Assembly (NCBI GenBank): GCA_025766275.1
Contig: JAFKAC010000058.1
Span: forward strand, 1 to 64,000
DNA length: 64,000 bases
Reading direction: 5' to 3'
Source of the DNA: Lactarius indigo
Lineage: Eukaryota > Basidiomycota > Agaricomycetes > Russulales > Russulaceae
Part shown: positions 27,150 through 38,935 of the stretch, piece after piece
How positions within the stretch are numbered: position 1 is the first letter of the stretch
Layout of the letters: each line of letters begins with the position of its first letter
Made by a program: the position numbers and the translations under genes
The notes under the pieces: generated by a model
Database searches by the model: none
What the model saw: the letters and a program-made list of their open reading frames with translations, nothing else
Told to the model about the DNA's origin: nothing

Positions 27150-27430
27150 CACCAGCGTTGAGTTTCGAAGGTGTCAGATAGTAATAACCGACTGGCACGT
27201 CCCGTAGACGCTCTGTTCGCCCTGTTCAAGCATAAGTGATAATCGATAAGCTTTCAAATAATGCATGAAAGAGACTGAACTGCTCCCAAACGCACCTAAA
27301 TTCAATCATCGAACGCGCTCCGTGATGTACTCAACGCTCCAACCGACTCGCCCGGCCTTTGCATAGCGTCGCCGATATCCCGTAAGACGCGGTGCCATAT
27401 CCTCTGGGCAGGGATCGCCGCACTGAGGTA
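27150..27430. repeat. Dispersed repeat, copy 1 of 3
   Basis: This stretch resembles 40420-40760 and 55150-55440 in the same order: a CTGTTCAAGCxTAAGTGATAAT-like start, GCACCTAAA, a run containing ATGTAC or ATATACG before CAACGCTCCAACC, then GCATAGCGTCGCC-like sequence. Identity is visible by eye but diverged. It lies beside DUF6535 relics at all three places, so it is probably part of an older version of the array unit. Confidence 0.4.
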
Positions 27431-27599
27431 GAGCGCCTTGTTGGTGAGGTTTTTGTCCATTGTCTACGCTGTATGGCAGGTGGTGAAGAACGAGTTCGAC
27501 AGCGGAAGTTGGGAGCGGACGATGTCATACCGAGTTCAGTTGATAGGCAGCAGTCTGGTCGCATGCTTTTGTTTCCGGATAACCAATAGGCCGTAGGTT

Positions 27600-28420
27600 T
27601 AATAGATGGGCTCATCCCAGGCTGAAGGATCCCTCGATCTCTGTCGTAAGATGGAAGTGAGACGAGAATGTCAAGGGAGAAAAAATTGGTACGGACCACG
27701 TAATGTGCCATCGCCTGGCACCTTGGCACCCTCAAATACGATAGAGGAGTCATCTCGCCACCATGCAACATCTCAACCGCAAGCCTCTGTCGAATCGATT
27801 GATTTGGACAAGGTGCGCGTTCCGTTCCGGTTTCCCTAACGAGATGTGCCCTATGAGCTCGACGATCTGCACTTTTCCCATAATTAGACGCAAAAGCACA
27901 TTCAAGCACCCACATACCTTGTCTTCGAAAGCGCTCTTCGCAAATATTACGATAGTGTCTGCACTTACTATTTCTTGTAGCGTTTGCGAAAGGGTAAACT
28001 GGGCGCGATGGACGCGACACTGAAGAAATGAACGTTACTGTAAATGAACCCCGACACAACAGGACCAAACAATATTGCCTTCTTACATGTGTCGAACGAC
28101 GCGCAATGCCTATCATAATAGCTATTCGTTCGATGCACAGCGTTAAGCGACGTTTGTCGTGCTCACATTCCCTGGGTTCGAGTTTGAGTACTGTTATATC
28201 TGTTAGTCCGTATTCAAATCTCGAGAGGGTCCAATTGCTGCCCGAAGAAGTGGGAATGGTGCAGGTTCGGGGGACTCCGGCAAATTTTCTCAACAATCCA
28301 TAGAGAGGTCGTCGCGTTGGATTGACCCTTTGCATCTGCCACGCAACGCATAATGCACACGAAATCGCACAACATGAGAATCAGGGCTACGGTATTATAG
28401 AACTGTTGACTCAGAGTACA
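27600..28420 (-). pseudogene. Decayed eIF3m-like 5' region, block C
   Basis: On the minus strand, RLAVEMLHGGEMTPLSYLRV (about 27800-27740) lines up with the VVEDGQNQYLVMLRGEAF segment of block A. EIEGSFSLG (about 27640) matches the EIEGFF motif. Only the N-terminal third of an eIF3m-like gene is represented. A 334-codon open frame across the region is a chance read-through of these remnants. Confidence 0.4.
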
Positions 28421-28577
28421 GCGCGCAGAGGCGCTGAGGATCCAGCGCTTGTCGTCCGATTCGGTCCCTATTGATCATTATCACCCCGTGGCACTTTACA
28501 ACTCGACTGAAGGCCACTGATAACACTCTGCACCCTACTGATTGTACGCTTCATAATCGATTCACGTCTTATTTTCA

Positions 28578-31234
28578 ATGCCGCAAGCTCGTCCCGAGGA
28601 TGTCGGTGCAACCGAAACAGGCATAAACCCCGGCGCAGGTACTTTGCTCTTGCTCTGCTCTACCCCACCGTGCTCACCCGTCTCACCCTCAAAGGTAGCG
28701 ACCAGCGTCCACCACAATCAGCACCGACTCAAGCACCCCCGGGAGTGTCCAACTTTGTCGATGGGTCCGAGCCTATTTTCTCAATGTACGTGGAAATGGC
28801 TTCGGAAGAAGACAAGAAGATGGCTGAAGGGTGGAAAGCAGATGCTGACGGGATTCTCATCTTTGTGCGTTATTATCTGCCATGCATTACTTCACAAACT
28901 CATATCCCATAGACCGGTTTATTCTCTGCTGCTGTCGCGTCGTTGATCTCGGTATCGATTCAAGACATTCGGCCGAACCTACAGGACACCTCCAACTTCT
29001 ACCTTGCGAATATATATCAGACTGTCTCCGATCCAAATCGATCTAACATTTCGACTTCTCTCCCTTCTTCTCCGCCCTCGTTCTCCCCACCTACCTATGC
29101 AGTTTGGGTGAACTCGCTTTGGTTCTTGAGCTTGGTCATCAGTCTCACCTGTGCTCTTCTCGCGACACTGCTACAGCAGTGGGCACGAAGGTACCTCAAG
29201 GTCACTCAGCCACGCTACAGTCCACACAAGCGAGCGCGGATTCGTGCGTTCTTTGCTGAAGGCGTCGACAAGTTTCTCCTTTCGCAGGCAGTCGAAGTAT
29301 TGCCCACGCTTCTCCACATTTCCCTGTTCCTATTCTTTGCCGGCCTTCTTGTGTTCCTTTGGAACGTTTACCTCACGGTTTTCAGGGTGGTGCTGTCATT
29401 GGTCAGCGTTTGTACGGCCGTCTACGGATGTATCACGATCATGCCACTTTTGTTCCGCGACACCCCGTACTATACCCCGCTTACCTCGTTCGTGTGGCCC
29501 ATAATTATCGGAACACTGGACGCCATCTTTCAGGTCCTTCCATACATCATTTGGTCCAATCGCGTTGGCAGCTTGAGGACAAGCTTTCACAAGATGCGCT
29601 TGCAAGGCCTGCAGAAGACAGCCGAGGAAACTGCTCCGAATTCTCCATCGGCAGTCGATACTCGCGCATTTCTATGGACGTTCGACATTTCGGACGAAGA
29701 CCATGAACTGGAGCGCTTCTTTTCGGGCTTACCCGGCTTCCGGAGCTCCAAGGTAGTCGACGATCCTCTCCCCGGTCTCCCTGGAGAAAGAAAAGTGGAG
29801 CTTTCTACAGCATTGATTGGGCTGCTCGACCGCACGTTCTCATCTACATTACTTTCTGACTCGGTCAAAAGCCATCGAGCTATCATATGCGCAAAGGCTA
29901 TTGACCCAACACACACACCCATGGCGTTCACAATCCTCGACAAAATTGTGTTCAACTGCCAAAATAGTCAACCGCTGATCGCTGAAATTACGCAGATCGT
30001 AAGAGGCTGGGGAGATTACAGGAGTGAAGGTACGAACATGGTTGTACGAGCCACTGTTTGCAGTATTACCGCGAGGACACAACGACGCGACGACTCTTGG
30101 TTTTCTCTCGCTTCCAATGAACTAGACGTCTCGGAAACCGTCCTACGAAACTACGCCTCGCAGGGGGACAGCCTGTCACTTGCCGTCCTGATTCATATCA
30201 CTCGCCAACAATTTAAACATCTCCGGAGACAATCTTGGCCGTGGGACGAGTTCTCGAACGTTCTACAAGCGGCTTCCAGATTCAATGTACAAGACACGTC
30301 TCCTGAACTGCAGCATAAGTTTTGTAAACTCTGGAATCAAATTGTCCTCAAATCTCAGAACGATCGGTGGATGGTGTCCCATACCCTGCGACCAATTCGT
30401 AACGTCTACGTCACCCTGCATCAAGATACAAATTCTACCCCAACACAATTCTCCGCCGCCACCAGTGATCAGGATGACATCCCGCGGCAACCGTCCTCGT
30501 ATCCATTGTGCACAGTCAATAGCCATATTCACTACTCTGCCTCCATACCCGCTCTACCTCGTCTCGACGAAATCGCTCATCAGATGGCTCTTCGGCGAAG
30601 AGCCATCTGGAATGCGAGTCTCATTCCCGCTGCTTCCGCGGATCCGGTCAACGTTGGTGTGATACAAGGCGGTCTTGACGCCTCCACAACAACGATCCCC
30701 TTCCCCACCGTGGAGCCTCCGGCATCCGCACCTCCTCCCACCCCAATAGCCCCTACCTTCCCTGGTGGCTTTGCCGTTCCGTACATCGCCGACCGCCGCA
30801 CTTCTTCGGAAGTTCTAAACGTTCCATCGCTGCCTTCTCCCGCTCCGGTTCTCGACAGTATGCTCCCGACAGGTCTGCACGCGTCTTTAGACCCTCCCGT
30901 GACCGGATCTGACCATGCATCTTTTTCGTCAGAAGCTCATTTGTCGCTGCTTGCAGCCGCTTCTCCCGGCCCACCCCATCCGCACCCGTCTTCTGCATCT
31001 GATCCAGGTACTGTTACTGAGGGAGAGGATAGCACGAAAGTCGCATTGCACAATGAGAGGGACCCTCCTGCGATTCTGGAAAATGTTATGACCACCCCAG
31101 ACCTTCTTCCACAGCTTCTGTCGCCGTCCGTTACTGATGCGGCCATCGCAGGTCCTTCATGGCGCCCTCTCGGGATCGGTCATACAGGACACCACCCTCC
31201 GCGCCCTTCGCATGATCAGTATGATATCGTGTGA
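28578..31234 (+). CDS. DUF6535-type membrane protein, array copy 4, complete
   Basis: Predicted 850 residues from exons 28578-28638, 28695-28864 and 28913-31234. The series is as in copy 2: VSNFVDGSEPIFSMYVEMAS, EEDKKMAEGWKADADGILIF, the transmembrane block (VWVNSLWFLSLVISLTCALL; LLHISLFLFFAGLLVFLWN), RAFLWTFDISDEDHELERFF (the usual SLDED is ISDED here) and DDSWFSLASNELDVSE. The Ser/Thr/Pro tail is shorter than in copy 2 and is altered around residues 620-650, where a perfect 13-bp inverted repeat sits in the coding sequence. It ends with AIAGPSW, then TGHHPPRPSHDQYDIV. No frame breaks are seen. Confidence 0.85.
30582..30610. repeat. Perfect 13-bp hairpin inside copy 4
   Basis: CAGATGGCTCTTC, a 3-nt loop GGC, then GAAGAGCCATCTG. 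It encodes QMALRRRAIW within the linker and is not present in the sister copies, which differ in length here. Confidence 0.6.
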
Positions 31235-31487
31235 AGTATGATAGAACACGTGTTATTGTTGTCCCCTCGATGCATAGTACCTTGATATGTAACTTCGTAC
31301 TTACAAGATCTGGAAAAAATATGTGTAGCCACGAATAATATGAGAAATACAGAGACGCTGCAACTGCTGGTGTGCCGCACTCGCACCTGGCTTCGCGACC
31401 CAAGCTGGCGAAAGTGCGAGGCATCCCGGACCGAGGCAGCCGACCAACTCCATAGGTTACGCGCGGCGCGGGATTGTGTACAGTCTC

Positions 31488-34020
31488 GGTGTCGGTTCAG
31501 GACATTCGACCGAACCCACAGGACATCTCCAACTTCTACCTCGCAAATATCTATCAAGCGATTGCCGACCCGGCGAATCGACCAAATGTTTCCCTCCCAC
31601 TCCTACTCCCACTCCCACCCATTTTCTCCACCAAACTACGCAATTTGGGTGAACGCACTTTGGTTCATGAGCTTGGTCATCAGCATTTCCTGTGCTCTAC
31701 TCGCCACGTTGCTACAACGACGGGCACGAAGATATTTCGGAGTTACTCAGCCACGTCACGGTCCTCACAAGCGAGCACGGATCCGTGCATTCTTTTTTGA
31801 GGAGGTCGAAAAGATTTTCCTACTCTAGTCAGTTGAAGTATTGCCCACGCTGCTACACGCTTCCCTGTTCCTATTCTTCGCCGGCCTGGTTGTGTTCATA
31901 TGCAATGCCCATTCTACTCTTTTCAAACTGGTGCTCTCATAGGTCAGCGTTTGCACAACTCTATACGGATGCACCACGCTCGTTCCGATCTTTCGTTTTG
32001 ATAGCCCATATCACACCCCACTCTCATTGCCCGTGTGGCACATTGTTACTGGAATCTCATTCGTCATATTTCGGGCTCTCCGGAGACTCACCGAGTTGGA
32101 CCTTTTCAACAATGAAGCCTTCATTCGCTTTCTGGACCTGGAGAAACGTTATCGCAAATTTCTTGTGCAAGGCATGCAGAAGACAGCAGAGGAAGCCGCT
32201 CTGAATTCGCCATCAGAGATTGATACTCGCGCATTTCTGTGGACGTTCGACAGTTTAGACGAGGATCACGAACTGGAGCGCTTCTTTTCTGGCTTGCCTG
32301 GTCTCCGCAGCTCTAAAGTTGTTAACGATCCTCTGTCCAGTCTCGCTGAAGAGCAGAAGGAGAATCTCTCAATGGCATTGATGGGGCTGTTAGACCGCAC
32401 GTTCTCATCTGATTTTCTATCCGAGCCTGTCAAAAACCGGCGGGCCACTGTTTGCGTGAAGGCCCTTGATCCAGCTGAATTTCCTGACGCATGTGGTGAT
32501 GTCCTCTATAATATACTCGTCCGTAACCAATATAGGGCATTTCAAACTGCCAGATTTGGCCTTATTCTGAGAGGCTGGGGAAATAGTGGACATCAGGAAA
32601 AACCTACTTTGCTAATTTGAGATAATTTGAGATAATTAGGACTAGCGAACGCTAGCTGTCACTAAGATGTCAATAATTCTTACTCAATATGGAAATTATC
32701 TCAAATTATCTCAAATTAGCAAAGTAGGTTTTTCCTGATGGAAATGACGAAACTACATTCCTTTCACAAGCCACGGCCTTCTATATTCTAGTGAAAGCGC
32801 AATGGCGCGACGACTATTGGTTCACGCTGGCCTCCGGCGAACTGGGCGGCGTTCCGGAATCTCTCCTCCGAGACTACGCCGCACATGGGGATAGCCTGTC
32901 ACTTGTCATCCTGATTCACGTCATTCTCCAGCAATTCAGCCATTACCAGAAACGGTCCTTGCTGTTGTATACTTTCTCCGGCCACCATTTTCAATGTCCA
33001 AGATACATCACCTGAACTGCAGCACGAGTTCTGTGCTCTCTGGAACAAAATCGCTCTCCAAGCGCAGAATGACAGCAATTGGACGATCGCGGGGTATATC
33101 CTCAAACCAATTCGCAACATTTATATTGCTTTACATCAGTACACCGATTCTGCTCCTACGTCCTTCTCCATCTCTACGGGCAATTGGGACGACGTTCTGA
33201 GTGATCCGACTTCGTATCCACTGTGCAACGTCACTGACCATATCCACCACGATCACTCTACCTCCGCAACCTATGCTCGCATCGTTGCGCTGAACCCTTC
33301 TTCCCTTGTCAGTCTGGATGCACCTTCCCCGTCTGTACCTGCCCCGGTTCATGTCATCGAAAGCCCCACGAATGTATCACCACTTGACAACTTCCAACCC
33401 GCTTATCAGACAGTCACTGAATGTGTCCGCATTCCGGTGACCCCAGCCACCTCTAGTGACATTGTCGCCTCAGAGATAACAATCCCTCACCCCGCTCCCG
33501 GAACTTCGACATCTTCCCCTCCTCTTCCCTAAACCTCCCCATCCGCTGTTGTTACCCTCCGTCACAATGCAGACCTCCTCACGGCTTCCGGTATACCCCT
33601 CCTCCCTCCTTCAGCCTCTTCTAATCTAGTTCTTGAACACATACTTCCTACAGGCCCGCCGTTTACTTCACACTCGCCTATCACTCGATCCGACCTCTCA
33701 CAGTCTTTCCCAGAATCACACCATTCATTGATAGTCACTATTGCTCCCGGCACTTCACCAGGACCAATGACCTCTTCACTTGACCTGGATGCCGTTGCCG
33801 AGGATGGTGGTAGCCCGAAACCTGGATTGCGCAAGGAAAAGGACGCTCTTGACCCTCTTCTGTGAATCGCGCAAATACTATGACCACCCTAGACCTTCCA
33901 CCAACATTATCACCATATGTTACTGACTCGGACGAACTCGTCGCAGGACCTTTTCTACAGGAGCCAGATGCTGAGTATACAGCTGATCATCCTCCGCATT
34001 GCATGCATGATATGGTTTAA
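31488..34020 (+). pseudogene. DUF6535 pseudogene, array copy 5 (5' truncated, MITE inserted)
   Basis: Homology begins abruptly at SVSVQDIRPNPQDISNFYLA, inside exon 3; exons 1 and 2 and the first part of exon 3 are absent, and the sequence immediately to the left is the 3' flank of copy 4. The frame is broken early (a frame change near 31590, TAG at about 31827 and again near 31940). A long open piece survives with RAFLWTFDSLDEDHELERFF (31990-32620). A MITE at 32591 interrupts GWGNSG. After it come DDYWFTLASGELGGVPE and the tail to about 34020, with further frame changes. Confidence 0.8.
32587..32742. mobile_element. MITE-like element with long terminal inverted repeats
   Basis: About 47-bp terminal inverted repeats start CATCAGGAAAAACCTACTTT on the left (32591) and end with its reverse complement (to 32740). 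The internal part is about 55 bp and has no coding capacity. Inside each arm the motif AATTTGAGAT is repeated. Against copy 3, the uninterrupted sequence would be AGTGGAAATGAC, so the target duplication is either TGGA (32587-32590 and 32739-32742) or just GA. The element lies inside a pseudogene, which gives a relative age. Confidence 0.8.
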
Positions 34021-34089
34021 CGCGTCCTCCAATCTCCTAAATGTGTGGATATCACTATACTATTATAGTAGTGTTATTCAATATTTTTT

Positions 34090-34348
34090 CTCATCTGATC
34101 TGAGCACTGCTGCCGAGGATGGTAGGAGCCCAAAGCCTAGCTTGCGCAAGGATAAGGACGTTGACTCTCTCACGGTGAATCGTGGGATTTATACAAACAC
34201 TATGACTACACTAGATCCTCCACCACCATCCTTGTCACTTCCACCGGATGCCGGATCGGACATAGCAGCCATTGCGGGTCCATCACAGCGGGCTGAGCAT
34301 ACCGGAGATTATTCGCATACTTCGTATTGCCTTCATGATAACGTTTAA
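34090..34348 (+). pseudogene. Orphan C-terminal tail of a DUF6535 gene
   Basis: An open piece reads DLSTAAEDGRSPKPSLRKDK, then VNRGIYTNTMTTLD, AIAGPSQRAEHTGDYSHTS and a CLHDNV end. It duplicates the end of copy 5, which finishes only about 70 bp before. No membrane region precedes it. It looks like a local duplication of the last about 260 bp plus 3' flank. Confidence 0.7.
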
Positions 34349-34475
34349 CGCGTCCCCCAATCTCCTAGATGTGCGTGTGCGATTGGATATGTATTTTGTT
34401 CTCGAAATCACCATACTGATTCTATTCGATACTTTTCTCATCTGTATATATCGTCTTATTATGATGCTGTACAAA
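34349..34475. repeat. Conserved 3' flank of array unit (second copy)
   Basis: ACGCGTCCCCCAATCTCCTAG and the following A/T-rich run repeat the block that follows copies 2-6 and 8. It comes shortly after the same block at 34020-34080, supporting a local tandem duplication of the 3' end. Confidence 0.55.
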
Positions 34476-34479
34476 TACC

Positions 34480-35960
34480 GTGGCATAGACCCGAGTAGCG
34501 TGGGGGAATATGAGTGACAAGTCTCGGCCTATGACCCACTGCAAGCTGATTCGCGCACCTAACTCGCGGCTTGGAACTGACACGGAGGCCTTCGCTTGCA
34601 CCCGGGCAACCATCTCTGTCTTCTCACATTTGACAGTGTCTACGAAAACTAGTTGCTTGGGTCTCTTGTTGAGAGCAGCGCGAGGCATGTTGTAGAGTCG
34701 ATATGATGGAGCCATTCCAAGAGGGCGAAGCACTCATGACAGCATTTAACAAGTCGGTGAGCGCAAGTAAAGATGGCGTGTGGTTGAGACAATGCGACAT
34801 CAAGAACGACAAACTTTTGTACACGTCTGAGACCAACGTTGGCATGCCGCCATAGGACCGTTTCGTTGTAGGTGCTGGGTGAAGGCGACAACGTTGAGAA
34901 CACCACCACCCACGTGGCGCTTAGCCAGAGCGATCACTCCTGCATGTGCTTACACAGCGAGGACTGAGTCGAGTTTGAGGGACAGGTCAAAGCCGAATAT
35001 GGTCGGGTCGTGGCGATTACTCCAGGTGTGGCAGCTGTGTCGCCGGCGATGCGGGGTCTGATGAGCGAGCATGTGCCAGCTTGCCAGCTTATATTGGTAG
35101 GTTGTGTCTCTTCCCTGAGAGAAAGGCGCGTTAGCAGATGAAAGGAGGAGGTAGAGAATGCGTACGACTGTACCCTGCTTTGGAAAAGCTGTCGAGAAAG
35201 CGCCTCAAGAAAGCTCCCTTCTCTGAAAGTGTGGTCATCCTCTCCTGTAACCACTTCTCGACGTTGGAACAGAAGACCCGTAGAAAGGGAAACTGGTCAT
35301 TTGTGCTAGTGAGTAGTGTACCATCTCTGTCTATGAGTCATAGACCGGGGGACGGAGGGCGAATTGTCATAGGAGGCAGGTACCTGTTGAAGAAGTTTGT
35401 TGGGCTTTGGTGGATGAGATCGATGAGAAACAAGGGCAGAGGACACTATAGTGAGGGTGAAACACACGGTACTTGATTACAGACTCTACAGTCGGAGAGG
35501 ACGGCACCAAGCTTGAAGACTGGGACAAACTCGAACATGGTCGGGGAGGACTGGGCCGTGGCAATCGCGTCAATCACAGCGGAATTGTCGCCTACGATGG
35601 GAGGTCTCTGCATCTGAGAGCGAGCGTCAGTTGGTGAAGCAAAAAGAGGGGCAGAGACCGTACGGCTGCCCTGCTTTACAAGACATGTCGACAAGGCGCT
35701 CCAAGCAGGCGTTCTTCTTTGGGGGCATTCCTTTATCCACTCCTTGACACGTGCAGCACATGCAGTTTCGTTGTTTGTACTGGCAAGATATAGGAGCGCG
35801 TTGGAGACCGGAAGACGGAGGGCAGGTTGTCGTGAGAGCAAGCGTGAGAGCGTGCAGTAAAGACCCACGGTCACGTCACGCAGTCACGCCCTATGTCACA
35901 AAGAGCGGTCACTCTGGCCGATCGCTGGACGTTCGAAAGTGTTCTACAAGACTAGGCTAC
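34480..35960 (-). pseudogene. Decayed eIF3m-like gene, block D (best preserved)
   Basis: The clearest eIF3m remnant. From 35870 down: LLSRQPALRLPVSNALLYLA, then NETACAARVKEWIKE (eIF3m: LRLPVYNALL...DVEKWLAEW); after a frame change, AVIDAIATAQSSPTMFEFVP followed by VFKLGAVLSD (about 35580-35480; eIF3m: AIDAIATALRLPTIFDFDPL then FKLDAV). A second, overlapping set of the middle exon follows at 35260-35160 (STNDQFPFLRV, VEKWLQERMTTLSEKGAFL), so the block contains parts of two copies. The C-terminal exon-like piece RPKQLVFVDTVKCEKTEMVA is at about 34660-34600. No continuous frame is left. Confidence 0.7.
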
Positions 35961-36012
35961 CCAGCCGCATTGTACTCTCTAACAATCAACACACATCATA
36001 GTCTTCACTGCA

Positions 36013-38794
36013 ATGTCACAGGCTCCTCACGAGGCCAACAACGTACCCAATACAGGATTTGATGAAGGTACAGTTCTCCCACATGAGTCTATCCTCGTAA
36101 TTCTCACCAAGGTTCTCACCTCACTGCCGCTAAAATAGGTGACTACCAGTACCCAACCCCATCGGCACAGAATCAACCATCACATGGTGTATCTAATTTC
36201 GTCGATGGCTCCGGGCCTATATTTTCAATGTACATGGAAATGGCGACGGAAGAGGACAAGAAGATGGCTGAGAATTGGAAAGCGGATGCAGACGGGATCC
36301 TCATATTTGTGAGTCTCTGCCTTTAATCCGGTGCTCCATACCGACTCAATTATTATAGACTGGTTTATTCTCTGCCGCTGTTGCGTCCTTAATCTCGGTG
36401 TCGGTTCAGGACATTCGGCCGAATCCACAGGATACCTCCAATTTCTACCTCGCGAACATCTATCAGACCACCGCTGACCCTAATAGTTTGAGTTCCCTCC
36501 CTTCCTCCCCTCCCCAATTTTCTCCACCTAATTACGCCGTTTGGGTGAACTCACTTTGGTTCATGAGCCTGGTGATCAGTCTTACCTGTGCCCTACTCGC
36601 GACGTTAGTGCAGCAATGGGCACGAAGATATCTCAAGGCCACTCAGTCGCGTTACAGTCCGCACAAACGAGCACGGATCCGTGCGTTCTTTGCTGAAGGT
36701 GTCGACAAGTATCTCCTTCCGTCGGCGGTCGAAACACTTCCCGCACTTCTCCACATTTCCCTGTTCCTGTTCTTCGCCGGCCTGGTTGTGTTCCTATGCA
36801 ACGTCAATATCACAATTTTCAAGTTGGTGTTGTCATGGGTTGGGATTTGCACGGCTTTGTATGGATCCATCACAGTTATGCCAATCATTCATCAAGACAG
36901 CCCATACTATACATCGCTTTCGTCATCTGTGTGGCTCGTTGTTACTGGGATACCATATGTCATCTATGGGGTCCTTCGGTGGTTTACTTCGTCCGTGAAC
37001 TTCCATCATAGGACCTACTCTCACTTTTGGGATTGGGAGGAAAGTTATCGAAACATGCTCGTGCAGGGCATGCAGAAGACTGCCGAGAAAATTGCTCTGA
37101 TACGCCGATCAGACATCGACGCTCGCACCTTCATGTGGACGTTCGACAGTTTGGACGAAGATCACGAACTGGAGCGCTTCTTTTCCGGCTTACCCGGCAT
37201 CCGCAGCTCCAAGGTGGCCGACGATCCTCTGCCCGGTCTCACTGATGAGGCCAAAGACAAGCTTTCCGACGCATTGATAGGACTCTTTGACCGAACTTTC
37301 TCATCCGATTTACTTCCTGGGCCTCTCAAAAACCACCGGGCCATCATTTGTGCGAAAGCCCTTGATCCGCTGCAATTTCCCTATGCATTCTGGCGTATCC
37401 TCCACGGGGTCATTTCCTCGGATCAACATAGGGGGCTGCAAACAACCGAATTTATCCGTGTCATTCGAGGTTGGCGCAGTGGTGAAGACCGACACACTGT
37501 ATTACTTGGAGAGGCCATTTTCACCTGTCTTATTGCAGGAGCGCAACGCCGCGACGACTCTTGGCTTATTTCGGCCCCCAACAGACTAGGAATCCCAGAA
37601 GCTGACCTCCGACGCTACGCCACAGACAGCAGCTTGTCACTTACAAGCTTGATTCACATCGCCGGCTACCAATTTAGCCAGTTCGGTAAACTGTCCTGGC
37701 GAGATAAGTGGTTCTCAGTGGTTCTGATGGTGGCTTCGGAATTCAATGTGCAAGATACATCACCTGATTTGCAGCGCAAGTTCTGTGCACTCTGGAATCA
37801 AATCGTTCTCAAAGCGCAGAATGACGACGATCAGCGGATGGTGATGTGGGTCCTCAGACCGATTCGGGACGTATACATGGCTCTTCATGAAGGTACCGAT
37901 ACTGCCCCAACACGGTTCTCCGCCTCCACCCTTGATTGGAATGGCCCTCTGAATGACCCAAGCTCATATCCACTGTGCAACTTTGTTGGCCATATTCACG
38001 AGTCTTCCTTCACAATTTCAGCTCACTCTGTCCTTCACGATAATGATGCGCTGCTCCCCGCTCCCCTTACCTGTCCTGATGTGCCTTCCTCATCCATATC
38101 CTTACCTCACGTCGTTGAAAGCCTCACAGATATACCGCTTGACGACTTCCACCCCCAGACAGCTCATCAGACGACCATCGAAAGCTTTTCATTTCCTATC
38201 ACTTCACCAGATTCAGCGGCTGCTGATGCGTTTGTCACCTCTGGTGGAACAATACCCCACCCTACTTCCGCATCCTCGACATCTGCTCCTCCTCTTTCCT
38301 TTACCTCCCCATCCGTCTCCATTACCCTTCAGCACAACGCAGACCTCATGGCGCCTTCTGGTCCACCAAACCACCCTCCAGATTCTTATCCAATTCCTGA
38401 CAATACACTTCCTACAGGTTTGTCGCTGTCTTCACACCTGCCCATGACTCGATCTGACCTCTCGCCTTCTTACACAGAACTTCATCGTTTGGAAATAACC
38501 CCTACAACACCCAGCGCTTCGACAGAGCCAGCCTCTGCACCTGATCTGCGTTCCACTGTCGAGCATGACGTCAGCCCGGAACCTGGTCCACACAATGAAA
38601 ACGACACTCTTGACCCCTCACCGATCCACCCAACCAACGCAAATGCCCTGGCCACCCCAGATCCTCCACAGCACTCCCCGTCGGTCGCTGACATGTACCC
38701 GGCCATTGCGAGCACATTACCGCATGAACCAAGTGTTGAGCATACAGGAGATCGTCCACCACAGCTCTTGCATTGCCCGTATGATATAGTTTAA
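36013..38794 (+). CDS. DUF6535-type membrane protein, array copy 6, complete
   Basis: Predicted 886 residues from exons 36013-36067, 36139-36308 and 36359-38794. Exon 2 gives VSNFVDGSGPIFSMYMEMAT and EEDKKMAENWKADADGILIF. Exon 3 has the transmembrane block (VWVNSLWFMSLVISLTCALL; LLHISLFLFFAGLVVFLCN; LVLSWVGICTALYGSITVM; VWLVVTGIPYVIYGVLRWF), RTFMWTFDSLDEDHELERFF and RRDDSWLISAPNRLGIPE. The tail contains PLDDFHPQTAHQTTIESF and ends EPSVEHTGDRPPQ then CPYDIV. Exon lengths are the same as copy 8 (55, 170 and 2436 nt) and the sequence is visibly closest to it, so these two are the youngest pair in the array. Confidence 0.85.
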
Positions 38795-38935
38795 CATCCC
38801 CCAGTCTCTTAGATGCGAATGTACGATATATTCTTGTTGGACTCTTGATATCATCATTACGGATATTATTCAATACCTTTTGCTTTTTCTCATCTTGTGT
38901 ATATGCCGTCCTATTACATGATACAAATATCGTGG
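38795..38935. repeat. Conserved 3' flank of array unit (copy 6)
   Basis: CATCCCCCAGTCTCTTAGATG followed by the A/T-rich run and GTCCTATTACATGATACAAA match the flanks of the other copies. Probably 3' UTR and terminator. Confidence 0.5.

Noticed and set aside
27331..28335. 334-codon minus-strand frame as a gene
   Set aside because: It runs through degenerate eIF3m-like pieces in shifting frames and shows no continuous homology; chance read-through.
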